DNA of 13,433 nt from Spirochaetia bacterium (GTDB lineage: Bacteria > Spirochaetota > Spirochaetia > Treponematales > Breznakiellaceae). This document shows, piece after piece, positions 1 to 5,921 of the stretch; within the stretch, counting starts at the first letter, position 1; each line of letters begins with the position of its first letter. The position numbers and the translations under genes are program-made. The DNA lies in assembly GCA_025997715.1 (NCBI GenBank), contig BNUY01000083.1, forward strand, positions 1 through 13,433, written 5' to 3'. The notes below the pieces were generated by a model. That model saw nothing but the letters and a program-made list of their open reading frames with translations. It was not told the DNA's origin and searched no databases.

Positions 1-1316
1 GCAGGGCCGGTTCGTTCTCCGCCGATGATCTGCCGTTTACTAAACACACCATCGGCCTCATTGAAGAAAAGAATGGGTATGTTTTCCTGATTCTTCCTGG
101 CAGAATTTATTAGGCCGCGATACCGGTCAAAAACTTCTTTTATCCGCTTCTCACTTTCCCCGAACCATTTCGTTTTTGTCTCGGAAATATCAACCTTAAA
201 AATATCCCTTTGCGTACAGCGGGCAATCTGTAATACGGATTCCGTTTTTCCGGTTCCCGGGCACCCTGAGAAAAGACAGGCAAAACCAAGCCGCATATTA
301 CTGGATTCAAGACGGCTGATAACATTTTGAAACTGCTCTTTATCAAGCAGCTTCTGCAGTTTGGAAAGTCTCTCCCCCTCGGCCTCATTATAGATAAGTT
401 CTTTTGCTTTTATATCCTTATATGAAAGCCATCCCTTTGGTTTCTTCCCCAAGGGATTTTTTGGAACAATATCGCCAAGCAAATCATCTTTAATCTTCCG
501 GGTAAGGGTAAAAAAACGATCATCCCCAAGTCCGTCATTATTGGCACTTTCAATTAACGATAATTTCTGAAGGGTACTATTTTCATTGACAATTTCCCGC
601 CACATTCTCATTGCACGGCTGCGGGTATAGATGCTGCTTATCATGTGAAAGGATATTTTCTGATCGCTATCTACCGCTTGATTGCAAAAGATAAGGAATA
701 CCAGTAAATCGTCATCACTAAGCCCAAAGCCCTCTACCTTTTCAACAAATTCGAGGTGCGGATTTTCCCGCATCAGATGCGAAATTTCAAATTTCAACGT
801 ATCAATACTAATGGTGTTATCTATTTTCTGCTCAAAAAGGTTGTCCAATATCCCAAAAAAATCCTCAAAACGTAAATCAGTATGTGAAGGAGGGGACCAT
901 TCCTCATTATGGCTGATCGCATCAATGATATTTTTCGGAACCCGGTATGTTTTCAGGCTGCCCTCCCCAACGGCTGGGGCAGCTCTGCCGGGATACCCCT
1001 GATACACCCGAAAAAGTCGTTTCTCGACCAACGAATCAATTTCCGCCTGATATTGAACTATCATAAGGGACGGCGCCTTGATACTTTTTGCGATATCCCC
1101 AACGGACACGGAATGGTCATTTTGGATATTCAGCACGATGGAAAACAGCACCGCCTGCACCGGGGTGATGCGGAGTTTTTCAATTAAAGCGCGCACATCC
1201 GGGGAGTTTTCGGTAAGGGTTTCCATCCCATGTTCCTGCTGCAAAACCGTAAAGATAGCAAGAACATGGGATACCAAATTAGGTTCTGTGGTAATTCCGA
1301 TAATTGGTTGATCCAA
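1..1316 (-). CDS. AAA-family ATPase, 5' part only (C-terminus beyond left edge)
   Basis: About 438 residues are visible before the reading frame leaves the window. Residues 351-358 form a Walker A loop (GCPGTGKT). Near residue 414 there is a hydrophobic strand followed by FFNEAD, a Walker B variant with Asn where Asp is usual. A charged segment with WFGESEKR lies between them, as in AAA+ proteins. Residues 1-340 are mostly helical, and roughly 35-100 could be a winged-helix module. This suggests an AAA+ remodelling ATPase rather than a helicase; substrate and partners are unknown. Start choice: TTG at 1316 is preceded by a strong GGAGGAGG ribosome site (1321-1328). The next in-frame ATG lies about 30 codons inside and lacks such a site, and an in-frame TAG lies a few codons upstream. 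The DUF4116-type gene ends 57 bases upstream on the same strand. The AAA fold is well supported; the role is not. Confidence 0.85.
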   Translation of the reverse strand, partial: MDQPIIGITTEPNLVSHVLAIFTVLQQEHGMETLTENSPDVRALIEKLRITPVQAVLFSIVLNIQNDHSVSVGDIAKSIKAPSLMIVQYQAEIDSLVEKRLFRVYQGYPGRAAPAVGEGSLKTYRVPKNIIDAISHNEEWSPPSHTDLRFEDFFGILDNLFEQKIDNTISIDTLKFEISHLMRENPHLEFVEKVEGFGLSDDDLLVFLIFCNQAVDSDQKISFHMISSIYTRSRAMRMWREIVNENSTLQKLSLIESANNDGLGDDRFFTLTRKIKDDLLGDIVPKNPLGKKPKGWLSYKDIKAKELIYNEAEGERLSKLQKLLDKEQFQNVISRLESSNMRLGFACLFSGCPGTGKTESVLQIARCTQRDIFKVDISETKTKWFGESEKRIKEVFDRYRGLINSARKNQENIPILFFNEADGVFSKRQIIGGERTGP

Positions 1317-1336
1317 TAGGCCTCCTCCAAATAAAT

Positions 1337-1357
1337 TGTTATGCAACTAACATAACA
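1337..1357. promoter_or_regulatory. Inverted repeat overlapping the -10 region, candidate operator
   Basis: TGTTATG at 1337-1343 and CATAACA at 1351-1357 are exact inverted 7-mers separated by 7 bases. The pair straddles the predicted -10 box and start region of the AAA gene, where a repressor would bind. No regulator gene in the window can be tied to it, so the operator role is inferred from position and symmetry only. Confidence 0.4.
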
Positions 1358-1377
1358 TATTTCTAAGAAATTATCAA
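1349..1377 (-). promoter_or_regulatory. Putative promoter of the AAA ATPase gene
   Basis: Read on the minus strand, TTGATA (1377-1372) and TATGTT (1354-1349) are separated by 17 bases, giving a plausible sigma-70 type promoter about 33 bases before the TTG start. The -35 box overlaps the stop codon of the upstream DUF4116 gene. The spacer contains the palindrome ATTTCT-T-AGAAAT (1371-1359). Confidence 0.45.
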
Positions 1378-2156
1378 GTGAAAACCGCATATTTCTCTGC
1401 TTTTTTTGATAATTTCACGGCTTCCGTACAAAAATCCTTATCCCGCCACAGAGGTTCATCAACAAAGGGGATGGATTCATCCGAATACGTGATGGCATTT
1501 AAGCAAATTTCCTTATATTTTTCAGGAGAAAGCCGATCTTTGTTCACAAACCGGAGGGCCTGGTAGTTCTTAATATGGTTTATATCAAAACCGGGTTCAA
1601 ATATCCCGTCAAGGAAAACATGGTGCCTTTTTTCGCAAACGGCCGTACAACAGATTTCACCGTACTCTTCTTTTGAAAACAAGGCTTGATTAACCCATTG
1701 CAAAGCACGGGCATTCTTTTTCACCGCCAGCGTGCAAAGTTCTACTGTCTGGTCTTGGATCAATTGCAGGGTATCACTATTTTGCTTAACGGCTGTATGG
1801 TAAAGTGCGGTCAATTTTCCCTGGTCATTTTGAAAATAGTCCTTCTTAACAAAGTAAAGGGAAAACCCGTTCTGTTTCACCGCCTGACGACAGAATTCCC
1901 GGTAGTGTGCGGCATCAATAGCGGATACATCGACCCATTCAAGGGCGAAAGCATTTTGTTCAATGGCCGCAGAGCAGAGCGTAAGATATTGTTCTGCCGT
2001 AAATTTTTCCGGCTCAACAAATTGCAGTTTCTTACCGTCTATTTTTAACGCGTCCAGGTAGATTTCATGTAAAAAATCCTGCGAGATATACTCGTACGGA
2101 ACACAGGTTAGTACAATGAAACTATTGTTGAAAAATTGTTCTAATTTGTCTTTCAT
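1374..2156 (-). CDS. DUF4116-type repeat protein
   Basis: A 260-residue protein made of about six degenerate repeats of roughly 20-35 residues. Each repeat has a pattern like (Y/L)xxxC..AVxxNxxxLxxV. Clear copies begin near residues 57 (YLTLCSAAIEQNAFALEWV), 85 (YREFCRQAVKQNGFSLYFV), 116, 137 (TVELCTLAVKKNARALQWV), 165 and 214. This spacing matches DUF4116-like repeats, which occur in multi-copy proteins of spirochaetes and other bacteria and whose function is unknown to me. There is no signal peptide or membrane segment, so it is probably cytoplasmic. The frame is open upstream to a TTG at 2228, but that extension is AT-rich and overlaps the divergent promoter. ATG at 2156 is preferred, although only a weak AGGT precedes it and a conserved TGCTTACATAATA motif ends 3 bases upstream. 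It may pair with the AAA ATPase downstream on the same strand. Confidence 0.75.
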   Translation of the reverse strand: MKDKLEQFFNNSFIVLTCVPYEYISQDFLHEIYLDALKIDGKKLQFVEPEKFTAEQYLTLCSAAIEQNAFALEWVDVSAIDAAHYREFCRQAVKQNGFSLYFVKKDYFQNDQGKLTALYHTAVKQNSDTLQLIQDQTVELCTLAVKKNARALQWVNQALFSKEEYGEICCTAVCEKRHHVFLDGIFEPGFDINHIKNYQALRFVNKDRLSPEKYKEICLNAITYSDESIPFVDEPLWRDKDFCTEAVKLSKKAEKYAVFT

Positions 2157-2159
2157 ACC

Positions 2160-2172
2160 TATTATGTAAGCA
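2160..2172 (-). repeat. TGCTTACATAATA motif, copy D (inverted)
   Basis: The 13-mer TGCTTACATAATA lies on the minus strand, ending 3 bases before the ATG of the DUF4116 gene. It is identical to the cores of the two plus-strand copies at 2242-2254 and 3131-3143. If TTACAT acts as an extended -10 box, transcription would begin close to the start codon, giving a nearly leaderless message. Confidence 0.6.
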
Positions 2173-2221
2173 GAAAATTTTGTTTTTGGTGATTTTAATT
2201 GCAGATTTTTATAAAAAAATC

Positions 2222-2250
2222 TTGACAAATTTGAAAAATAATGCTTACAT
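2222..2250 (+). promoter_or_regulatory. Putative promoter of the ADP-ribosylglycohydrolase region
   Basis: A consensus -35 box TTGACA (2222-2227) is followed after 17 bases by TTACAT (2245-2250), preceded by TG at the extended -10 position. The -10 hexamer is weak by itself. The core also belongs to the repeated motif found before neighbouring genes. It is divergent from the DUF4116 gene, so 2157-2272 serves both directions. Confidence 0.5.
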
Positions 2251-2254
2251 AATA
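2235..2254 (+). repeat. Repeated intergenic motif, copy A
   Basis: AAAATAATGCTTACATAATA is an exact 20-base match to copy B at 3124-3143. It ends 18 bases before the ATG of the small leader ORF at 2273, a distance like that from copies B and C to their genes. Confidence 0.75.
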
Positions 2255-2272
2255 CCGTAAGAGATAATCAGG

Positions 2273-2344
2273 ATGGTTAAGATTGATTTGAGTAAGTTAG
2301 GCACGGCCCTTGAGGCTTTAGTAAAGGAGGCATTATATGATTAG
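2273..2344 (+). CDS. Possible 23-codon leader ORF or gene remnant
   Basis: ATG at 2273 opens a 23-residue frame that begins MVKIDLSKLGTALEAL and stops with TAG at 2342-2344. It overlaps the start of the ADP-ribosylglycohydrolase by 8 bases, and the ribosome site of that gene lies inside it, so translation of the two could be coupled. The bases before its ATG (TAATCAGGATG) resemble those before the cREC gene (TAATCAAGATG), and the motif-to-ATG distance is also alike. The predicted peptide is amphipathic and helical. It may be a real leader peptide, the surviving amino terminus of a deleted gene, or chance. Confidence 0.35.
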   Translation: MVKIDLSKLGTALEALVKEALYD

Positions 2345-3125
2345 TTATGAGAAGGAAAACTATATCATTGGCGCAATTGCCGGTGATGTTATCGGTTCTG
2401 TTTATGAACGGCACAATGTAAAGAGAACAGACTTTACATTATTTTCAAAGCATTCAAGGTTCACCGACGACAGTGTTTTAACATTTGCAACAATGGATTG
2501 CCTGTTAAACAAAAAGGATTATGCTGAAACGTATCATAAATATGGGAATGAATACCCTAACGCCGGTTATGGAAGAGCTTTCAAAGGGTGGCTGCATTCT
2601 GCCGATCTAAAACCATTTAACAGTTGGGGTAATGGTTCTGCAATGCGGGTCAGTCCTGTTGGCTGGGCATGTAATACCCTTGAAGAAGTCCTGGATCAAG
2701 CCAAAGCAAGTGCAGCGGTTACCCATGATCATCCGGAGGGTATAAAAGGGGCTCAAGCAGTAGTATCTTCTGTTTTTATGGCCAGGAATAATAAGTCTAA
2801 GGATGAAATTAAAACGTATTTGACTGAAGCATTTGGCTATGATTTGAATAGGACAATTGATGAGTTAAGGCCGGTCTATAAGTTTGACGTGAGCTGCCAA
2901 GGCTCAGTCCCCGAGGCCATTATTGCTTTTTTGGAAAGCACAGACTATGAGAATGCTATCCGATTAGCAATATCCATTGGGGGTGATAGTGATACAATAG
3001 CTTGTATCGCCGGGGGAATAGCAGAAGCATATTACAAGAGTGTGCCCGAGCATATTGTAAATAATGTCCTGGAGCGAGTACCGCCAAATTTTATAATGTT
3101 GCTTGAAAGTTTCCCAAAAAGTTAA
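2337..3125 (+). CDS. ADP-ribosylglycohydrolase family protein (DraG-like)
   Basis: A 262-residue protein with the complete family signature. It has GAIAGDVIGS near residue 12, the metal-binding FTDDS at 42-46, NGSAMR at 99-104, VTHDHPEGIKGA at 128-139 and GGDSDTIA at 215-222. The conserved Asp residues (44, 45, 217, 219) would hold the two magnesium ions used to cut the bond between ADP-ribose and a protein, nucleic acid or small molecule. The length fits single-domain DraG/ARH proteins. ATG at 2337 follows AAGGAGG at 2323-2329. Three plus-strand genes downstream also belong to ADP-ribose or nucleotide-processing families, so a role in reversing or recycling ADP-ribosylation is likely. The substrate cannot be read from sequence, and no ADP-ribosyltransferase is visible nearby. 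Confidence 0.92.
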   Translation: MISYEKENYIIGAIAGDVIGSVYERHNVKRTDFTLFSKHSRFTDDSVLTFATMDCLLNKKDYAETYHKYGNEYPNAGYGRAFKGWLHSADLKPFNSWGNGSAMRVSPVGWACNTLEEVLDQAKASAAVTHDHPEGIKGAQAVVSSVFMARNNKSKDEIKTYLTEAFGYDLNRTIDELRPVYKFDVSCQGSVPEAIIAFLESTDYENAIRLAISIGGDSDTIACIAGGIAEAYYKSVPEHIVNNVLERVPPNFIMLLESFPKS

Positions 3126-3143
3126 AATAATGCTTACATAATA
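3124..3143 (+). repeat. Repeated intergenic motif, copy B
   Basis: This is an exact 20-base copy of the sequence at 2235-2254. It overlaps the last two bases of the ADP-ribosylglycohydrolase stop codon and ends 15 bases before the cREC ATG. There is no good -35 box 17 bases upstream, so the copy is conserved without the full promoter context of copy A. Confidence 0.75.
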
Positions 3144-3158
3144 GTGGTGGTAATCAAG

Positions 3159-3545
3159 ATGAATATATTTGTATTGGAAGATAATCCTAACAGAGTGGAT
3201 TGGTTTAGGCGCCGCTTTATTTCCCCTGATACTATTACCTTCGCTTCTACGTATGACGAAGCCATTGCTCATTATGGTCTATCGCCCTATAATCTTATCA
3301 TGGTAGATCATGATTTGTTGGGGTGGAGAGAAAACAAGCGCAATCCCCTTCCCCATGATGGATACAGTTTTTGTAAGTGGCTCATAGGGACCAAAGACCT
3401 CAGCGCTACAAAGATAATTATCCACTCTGAAAATAAAGTGTGGGCGCCTAAGATTTATGGGTTATTGCTCAAGAATAGGGTTAGTGTAATGGCTATTCCT
3501 TTTAGCCTGTTAGAGCAAACACAGTATTTGGTAGAATTAGTTTGA
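3159..3545 (+). CDS. cREC-type receiver domain protein (cyclic-phosphate-processing receiver)
   Basis: A 128-residue stand-alone receiver-like domain. It begins MNIFVLEDN with the acidic pair at residues 7-8. The strand before the usual phospho-acceptor position ends IMVDHD at 48-52, and a further strand ends IIIHSEN at 86-92. The DHD and HSEN features depart from ordinary response regulators and match the cREC family, which has been predicted, not proven as far as I know, to process cyclic phosphates or related nucleotide ends. There is no DNA-binding output domain. ATG at 3159 is chosen because the protein then starts directly with the first strand; a GTG at 3144 would add five residues and overlap the weak GGTGG ribosome site. 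It lies between the glycohydrolase and NADAR genes, which supports a role in the same pathway. Confidence 0.75.
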   Translation: MNIFVLEDNPNRVDWFRRRFISPDTITFASTYDEAIAHYGLSPYNLIMVDHDLLGWRENKRNPLPHDGYSFCKWLIGTKDLSATKIIIHSENKVWAPKIYGLLLKNRVSVMAIPFSLLEQTQYLVELV

Positions 3546-3564
3546 CTTTTTCTGTCAAATAATT

Positions 3565-3584
3565 AAAATATTGCTTACATATAT
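3565..3584 (+). repeat. Repeated intergenic motif, copy C (diverged)
   Basis: AAAATATTGCTTACATATAT matches copies A and B at 16 of the first 17 positions, then diverges. It ends just before the AGGGGGT ribosome site and 12 bases before the NADAR ATG. Confidence 0.65.
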
Positions 3585-3596
3585 AAGGGGGTCAAT

Positions 3597-4088
3597 ATGG
3601 CTATTTTGTTTTGGGGTGTGAATAAGATTTTAGAAGATGGGACACGGAGCAAGACTGAAAAGGAAACCAAGTATTTCTTTCTGTCAAATTTTGCTCCCTC
3701 GCCTATTAAGGCAACGTTCTTTGGAAAAGAAATCACTTTTCCTACCGCTGAACATTACTATCAGGCGAACAAGTTCCCCGATGATGAAACCAAATTCATG
3801 GAAATTGCCGCTGCGAAATCCCCACGGCAGGCAGCTAACAAAGGCAGGGAGTTTTCAGGTTTACGGCCTGATTGGAAAACCGCACGGGATGAAATCATGG
3901 AAGCGGCGCTTATTTTGAAGTTTTCCCAAAACCCTGACCTTGCCCGGCAGTTGAAGGATACCGGAACAGAAGAAATCATTGAAGCATCTTCAAGGGATAA
4001 CCACTTTGGCTGGGGTAAGAATCATAAGGGGGAAAATGTTTTGGGGAAATTGCTTATGAAAACCAGAAATTATCTATCAAATACTTGA
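3597..4088 (+). CDS. NADAR family protein (YbiA-like N-glycosidase)
   Basis: A 163-residue single-domain protein with the NADAR signature. It has FFLSNFAPSPI at residues 27-37, FPTAEHYYQANKF at 48-60, the conserved KxxR region near 82-84, DNHFGWG at 134-140 and GENVLGKLLMKTR at 145-157. NADAR proteins split N-glycosidic bonds. Characterised members act on riboflavin-pathway intermediates, and others remove ADP-ribose from guanine in DNA as partners of DarT-like toxins. Here it lies downstream of a DraG-like hydrolase and a cREC protein, so ADP-ribose removal is the more likely role, but that is inference from context. ATG at 3597 follows AGGGGGT. It is separated from the HD gene by 31 bases, probably one transcript. 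Confidence 0.92.
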   Translation: MAILFWGVNKILEDGTRSKTEKETKYFFLSNFAPSPIKATFFGKEITFPTAEHYYQANKFPDDETKFMEIAAAKSPRQAANKGREFSGLRPDWKTARDEIMEAALILKFSQNPDLARQLKDTGTEEIIEASSRDNHFGWGKNHKGENVLGKLLMKTRNYLSNT

Positions 4089-4119
4089 CTGCCCCAAGAA
4101 AAATTGATAGGATGATACA

Positions 4120-5520
4120 ATGAGTAGCCATAAGATTATTTATGACCTTATCCACGGGTATATCCAAATAAATCCCGACATAGAAAGGGTTATTAATTCG
4201 CAGTCATTTCAGCGGCTTAAAAATGTTAAACAACTCACCGCGCAGCATCTGTACCCATCGGCAAACCATACCCGGTTTGAACATTCGCTGGGTGTGATGA
4301 AACTGGCCATGTCCTTTTTTGAACAATTAAAGCCCGATTTGGAAAAAACGCATGGGGGTGAAATAGAATCGCTGGAAAAACACCTGCTGTTTGCCGCATT
4401 GCTGCACGATGTAGGCCATGCCCCCTTATCCCACCTTGGGGAGCAGTTTTTTGACAAACCTGGCATAATACACGAAATAGGGAAGGAGCTTAACAAGAGC
4501 GAAACTGAAACGGACTATTTAACGGCGGGATCGCCCCATGAAGTTATGTCCTGTTATATCATTGTTAAAAACCTCAAGGAAGAATTGACGGCCATATATG
4601 CCTTTGATTACGAATTTATATTCAGAATTATAGTCGGCGCAAAATATAAACAGAACGATGTTAAAAACGCCATGATAAATATTGTCAATTCAAACACCAT
4701 TGATGTTGATAAACTGGATTATCTCATGCGGGATAGTTTTATGGCGGGAGGCATCGGCCCTAAAATTGACCTGGAACGGTTATTGATGTCCCTCTGCATA
4801 AAGGATGATGAATTGTACTTTACCCAAAAGGGTCTTTCGTCATTGCAGCAGATAATTGATTGCCGGGACAATGTATATATGTGGATATGTAATCATCATA
4901 CTGCGGTGTATACCGACTATTTATACGGGACATTTATCAGTTATTGCAATAACAATGCTGTTCTGAAAAAAGAATTTGGCGGGACATTCAGCGAATTGTT
5001 GTTTTCCTGTGATGCAATCAGTAAAAACTATACTTCTGATAATGAGGCCTTGTATTTTATTAAGAAGGCGATACGGATTCTAAACAGTGAACAGGATGAT
5101 GGATTTGCCCGGAATATTATTACGCAGTTGGAAACCCGGCATTATTTAAAACCAACATGGAAAACATTATATGAATATTCACGGTTTATGAAATCTGTTT
5201 TTCCGGAGAAAGAAGACAGAGAACAGGCGATAGCATATATTGTTGAAAACAGTGAATCCTTAATTGCAAAAATCCGGGACAAATTGCACATAGAACCGGC
5301 AAAACTGTTTTTTGTTTCCCGGCAGAATAAGTTTTATTATGGGCACATGGATAAGATATCAATTAATGTGAAAGGGGAAAAAGAATCCCTGTCCAATTTA
5401 TTGCCTCCCCGGAATTATGCGGAGTTGTATGAAGAGGTTGCGTTTTATTTGTTTTGCGAGGAAGCGAATGTTGCTGCGGTAAAGGCGGAATTGAAGAGGT
5501 TACTTTATGGCATGGAGTAA
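4120..5520 (+). CDS. HD-domain phosphohydrolase (SAMHD1/dGTPase-like)
   Basis: A 466-residue protein. Metal-binding residues are in order: His55 in NHTRFEHSLGV, His96-Asp97 in LLHDVGHAPLSH, and the late Asp cluster in IDVDKLDYLMRDS (residues 194-206). The RFEHSLG and DKLDYLxRDS segments are typical of the dNTP triphosphohydrolase branch that includes SAMHD1 and bacterial dGTPases. The predicted reaction is removal of triphosphate from a dNTP or hydrolysis of another nucleotide phosphate; the real substrate is unknown. The C-terminal 200 residues are helical and variable. ATG at 4120 has AGGA 7 bases upstream. The end overlaps the following small gene by 14 bases. Enzymes of this type act in nucleotide-depletion defence against phage, a possible role here next to restriction and nuclease genes. 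Confidence 0.9.
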   Translation: MSSHKIIYDLIHGYIQINPDIERVINSQSFQRLKNVKQLTAQHLYPSANHTRFEHSLGVMKLAMSFFEQLKPDLEKTHGGEIESLEKHLLFAALLHDVGHAPLSHLGEQFFDKPGIIHEIGKELNKSETETDYLTAGSPHEVMSCYIIVKNLKEELTAIYAFDYEFIFRIIVGAKYKQNDVKNAMINIVNSNTIDVDKLDYLMRDSFMAGGIGPKIDLERLLMSLCIKDDELYFTQKGLSSLQQIIDCRDNVYMWICNHHTAVYTDYLYGTFISYCNNNAVLKKEFGGTFSELLFSCDAISKNYTSDNEALYFIKKAIRILNSEQDDGFARNIITQLETRHYLKPTWKTLYEYSRFMKSVFPEKEDREQAIAYIVENSESLIAKIRDKLHIEPAKLFFVSRQNKFYYGHMDKISINVKGEKESLSNLLPPRNYAELYEEVAFYLFCEEANVAAVKAELKRLLYGME

Positions 5521-5740
5521 AGAACTGATTGCGTTGACGAGGGAAATAATTGGTGTCGGTGTAAGTATGAAAAGCGGTGAAGGCGGCTTCGGTATGCTCA
5601 CTTCTGACAATGACGAGGAGGGCTGGGTGATTACGCTTTATGACCCCGAAAGTCATGGGTATCCGCCGAAACTGGGCACGGAATGTATACGGTTTGGGAG
5701 TTTGGATGCGCTGATTGCCGGTGGATGGGTGGCGGACTGA
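5507..5740 (+). CDS. Hypothetical 77-aa protein
   Basis: A small acidic protein starting MAWSKELIALTREIIGVGVS, with a Gly-rich middle (GEGGFGML) and several aromatic and Gly/Pro turns, ending GGWVAD. It has no Cys, no signal peptide and no membrane segment. I do not recognise the family. ATG at 5507 lies inside the last codons of the HD gene (14-base overlap) with GAAGAGG about 9 bases upstream, so translation is probably coupled and the protein is likely a partner or regulator of the HD enzyme. Base composition matches its neighbour. It is the last gene before the mobile element. Confidence 0.65.
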   Translation: MAWSKELIALTREIIGVGVSMKSGEGGFGMLTSDNDEEGWVITLYDPESHGYPPKLGTECIRFGSLDALIAGGWVAD

Positions 5741-5745
5741 GGGGG

Positions 5746-5758
5746 AATTTGACAAATT
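5746..5758. promoter_or_regulatory. Perfect 13-bp palindrome AATTTG-A-CAAATT
   Basis: The palindrome lies just after the stop of the 77-aa gene and contains a TTGACA at 5749-5754. With the mobile element removed, this TTGACA lies 17 bases upstream of the second TTGACA at 5930. It may be a protein-binding site or an old promoter element; evidence is weak. Confidence 0.25.
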
Positions 5759-5794
5759 TTGCAAAAAATGCGTAACTATTCAGCCAGTGCCTAA

Positions 5795-5841
5795 CCTAAA
5801 TACCGTAATTCCTTATAATACAAGGAGTTACGATATTTTGG
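5795..5841. repeat. Internal hairpin 1 of the MITE
   Basis: The core stem CGTAATTCCTT (5804-5814) pairs with AAGGAGTTACG (5822-5832), 11 pairs including one G-T, around the loop ATAATAC. The helix can be extended outward by CC-T-AAATA (5795-5802) with TATTT-T-GG (5834-5841), interrupted by one unpaired position and one T-T mismatch. The loop is identical to that of hairpin 2. Confidence 0.75.
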
Positions 5842-5859
5842 ATTACTTTGCCATAAAAA

Positions 5860-5909
5860 CCAGCTGATTAGCTAATTCTTTATAATACAAGGAATTAGCG
5901 AAAAGCTGG
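5860..5909. repeat. Internal hairpin 2 of the MITE
   Basis: The core stem GCTAATTCTTT (5871-5881) pairs with AAGGAATTAGC (5889-5899), 11 pairs including one G-T, around the loop ATAATAC. An outer helix CCAGCT (5860-5865) with AGCTGG (5904-5909) is separated by a small internal loop. The outer helix uses four bases of the right terminal repeat, so folding hairpin 2 fully and pairing the two element ends are mutually exclusive. Confidence 0.75.
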
Positions 5910-5921
5910 CTGAATAGTTAC

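Larger units (their letters stand above)
5772..5921. mobile_element. 150-bp non-autonomous element (MITE), IS66-like ends
   Basis: The element starts with GTAACTATTCAGCCAG (5772-5787) and ends with its exact reverse complement (5906-5921), giving 16-bp perfect terminal inverted repeats. It is flanked by an exact 8-bp direct repeat AAAAATGC (5764-5771 and 5922-5929). Ends starting GTAA together with 8-bp duplications are the hallmark of the IS66 family, so an IS66-type transposase is the likely mobiliser. It encodes no protein. Removing the element and one duplication restores a sequence closely matching the region before the promoter at 9109, which serves as a natural empty site. The interior has two structured hairpins. 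Confidence 0.88.

Noticed and set aside
682..1311. Plus-strand frames of 77-106 codons over the left gene
   Set aside because: They are antisense to the AAA ATPase, whose Walker motifs fix the true frame on the minus strand.
1686..2048. Plus-strand frame of 120 codons
   Set aside because: It is antisense to the DUF4116 repeats and has no ribosome site or recognisable domain.
2296..2302. GTTAGGC resembling an integron core site
   Set aside because: A lone 7-mer inside the small ORF with no matching inverse core site nearby; chance is likely.
3541..3559. Terminator-like hairpin TTTGAC / GTCAAA after the cREC gene
   Set aside because: The stem is only 6 AT-rich pairs and no T tract follows; it is too weak to call.
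4085..4113. Promoter-like TTGACT - 17 bases - TAGGAT before the HD gene
   Set aside because: TTGA is the stop context of the NADAR gene and TAGGAT overlaps the ribosome site; it is more easily explained as such.
5363..5764. Minus-strand frame of 133 codons
   Set aside because: It spans the ends of the HD and 77-aa genes antisense; it is Pro/Thr/His-rich and low in domain-like features, typical of a shadow frame.
5814..5886. Perfect TATAAT hexamers in both hairpin loops as promoters
   Set aside because: Neither has a recognisable -35 box 16-18 bases upstream, and both are part of the repeated hairpin loop.
5789..5921. Integron attC-like site: GCCTAAC at 5789-5795 and strong hairpins
   Set aside because: No GTTRRRY partner lies at the expected distance, and the terminal repeats plus exact 8-bp duplication explain the segment as a MITE.
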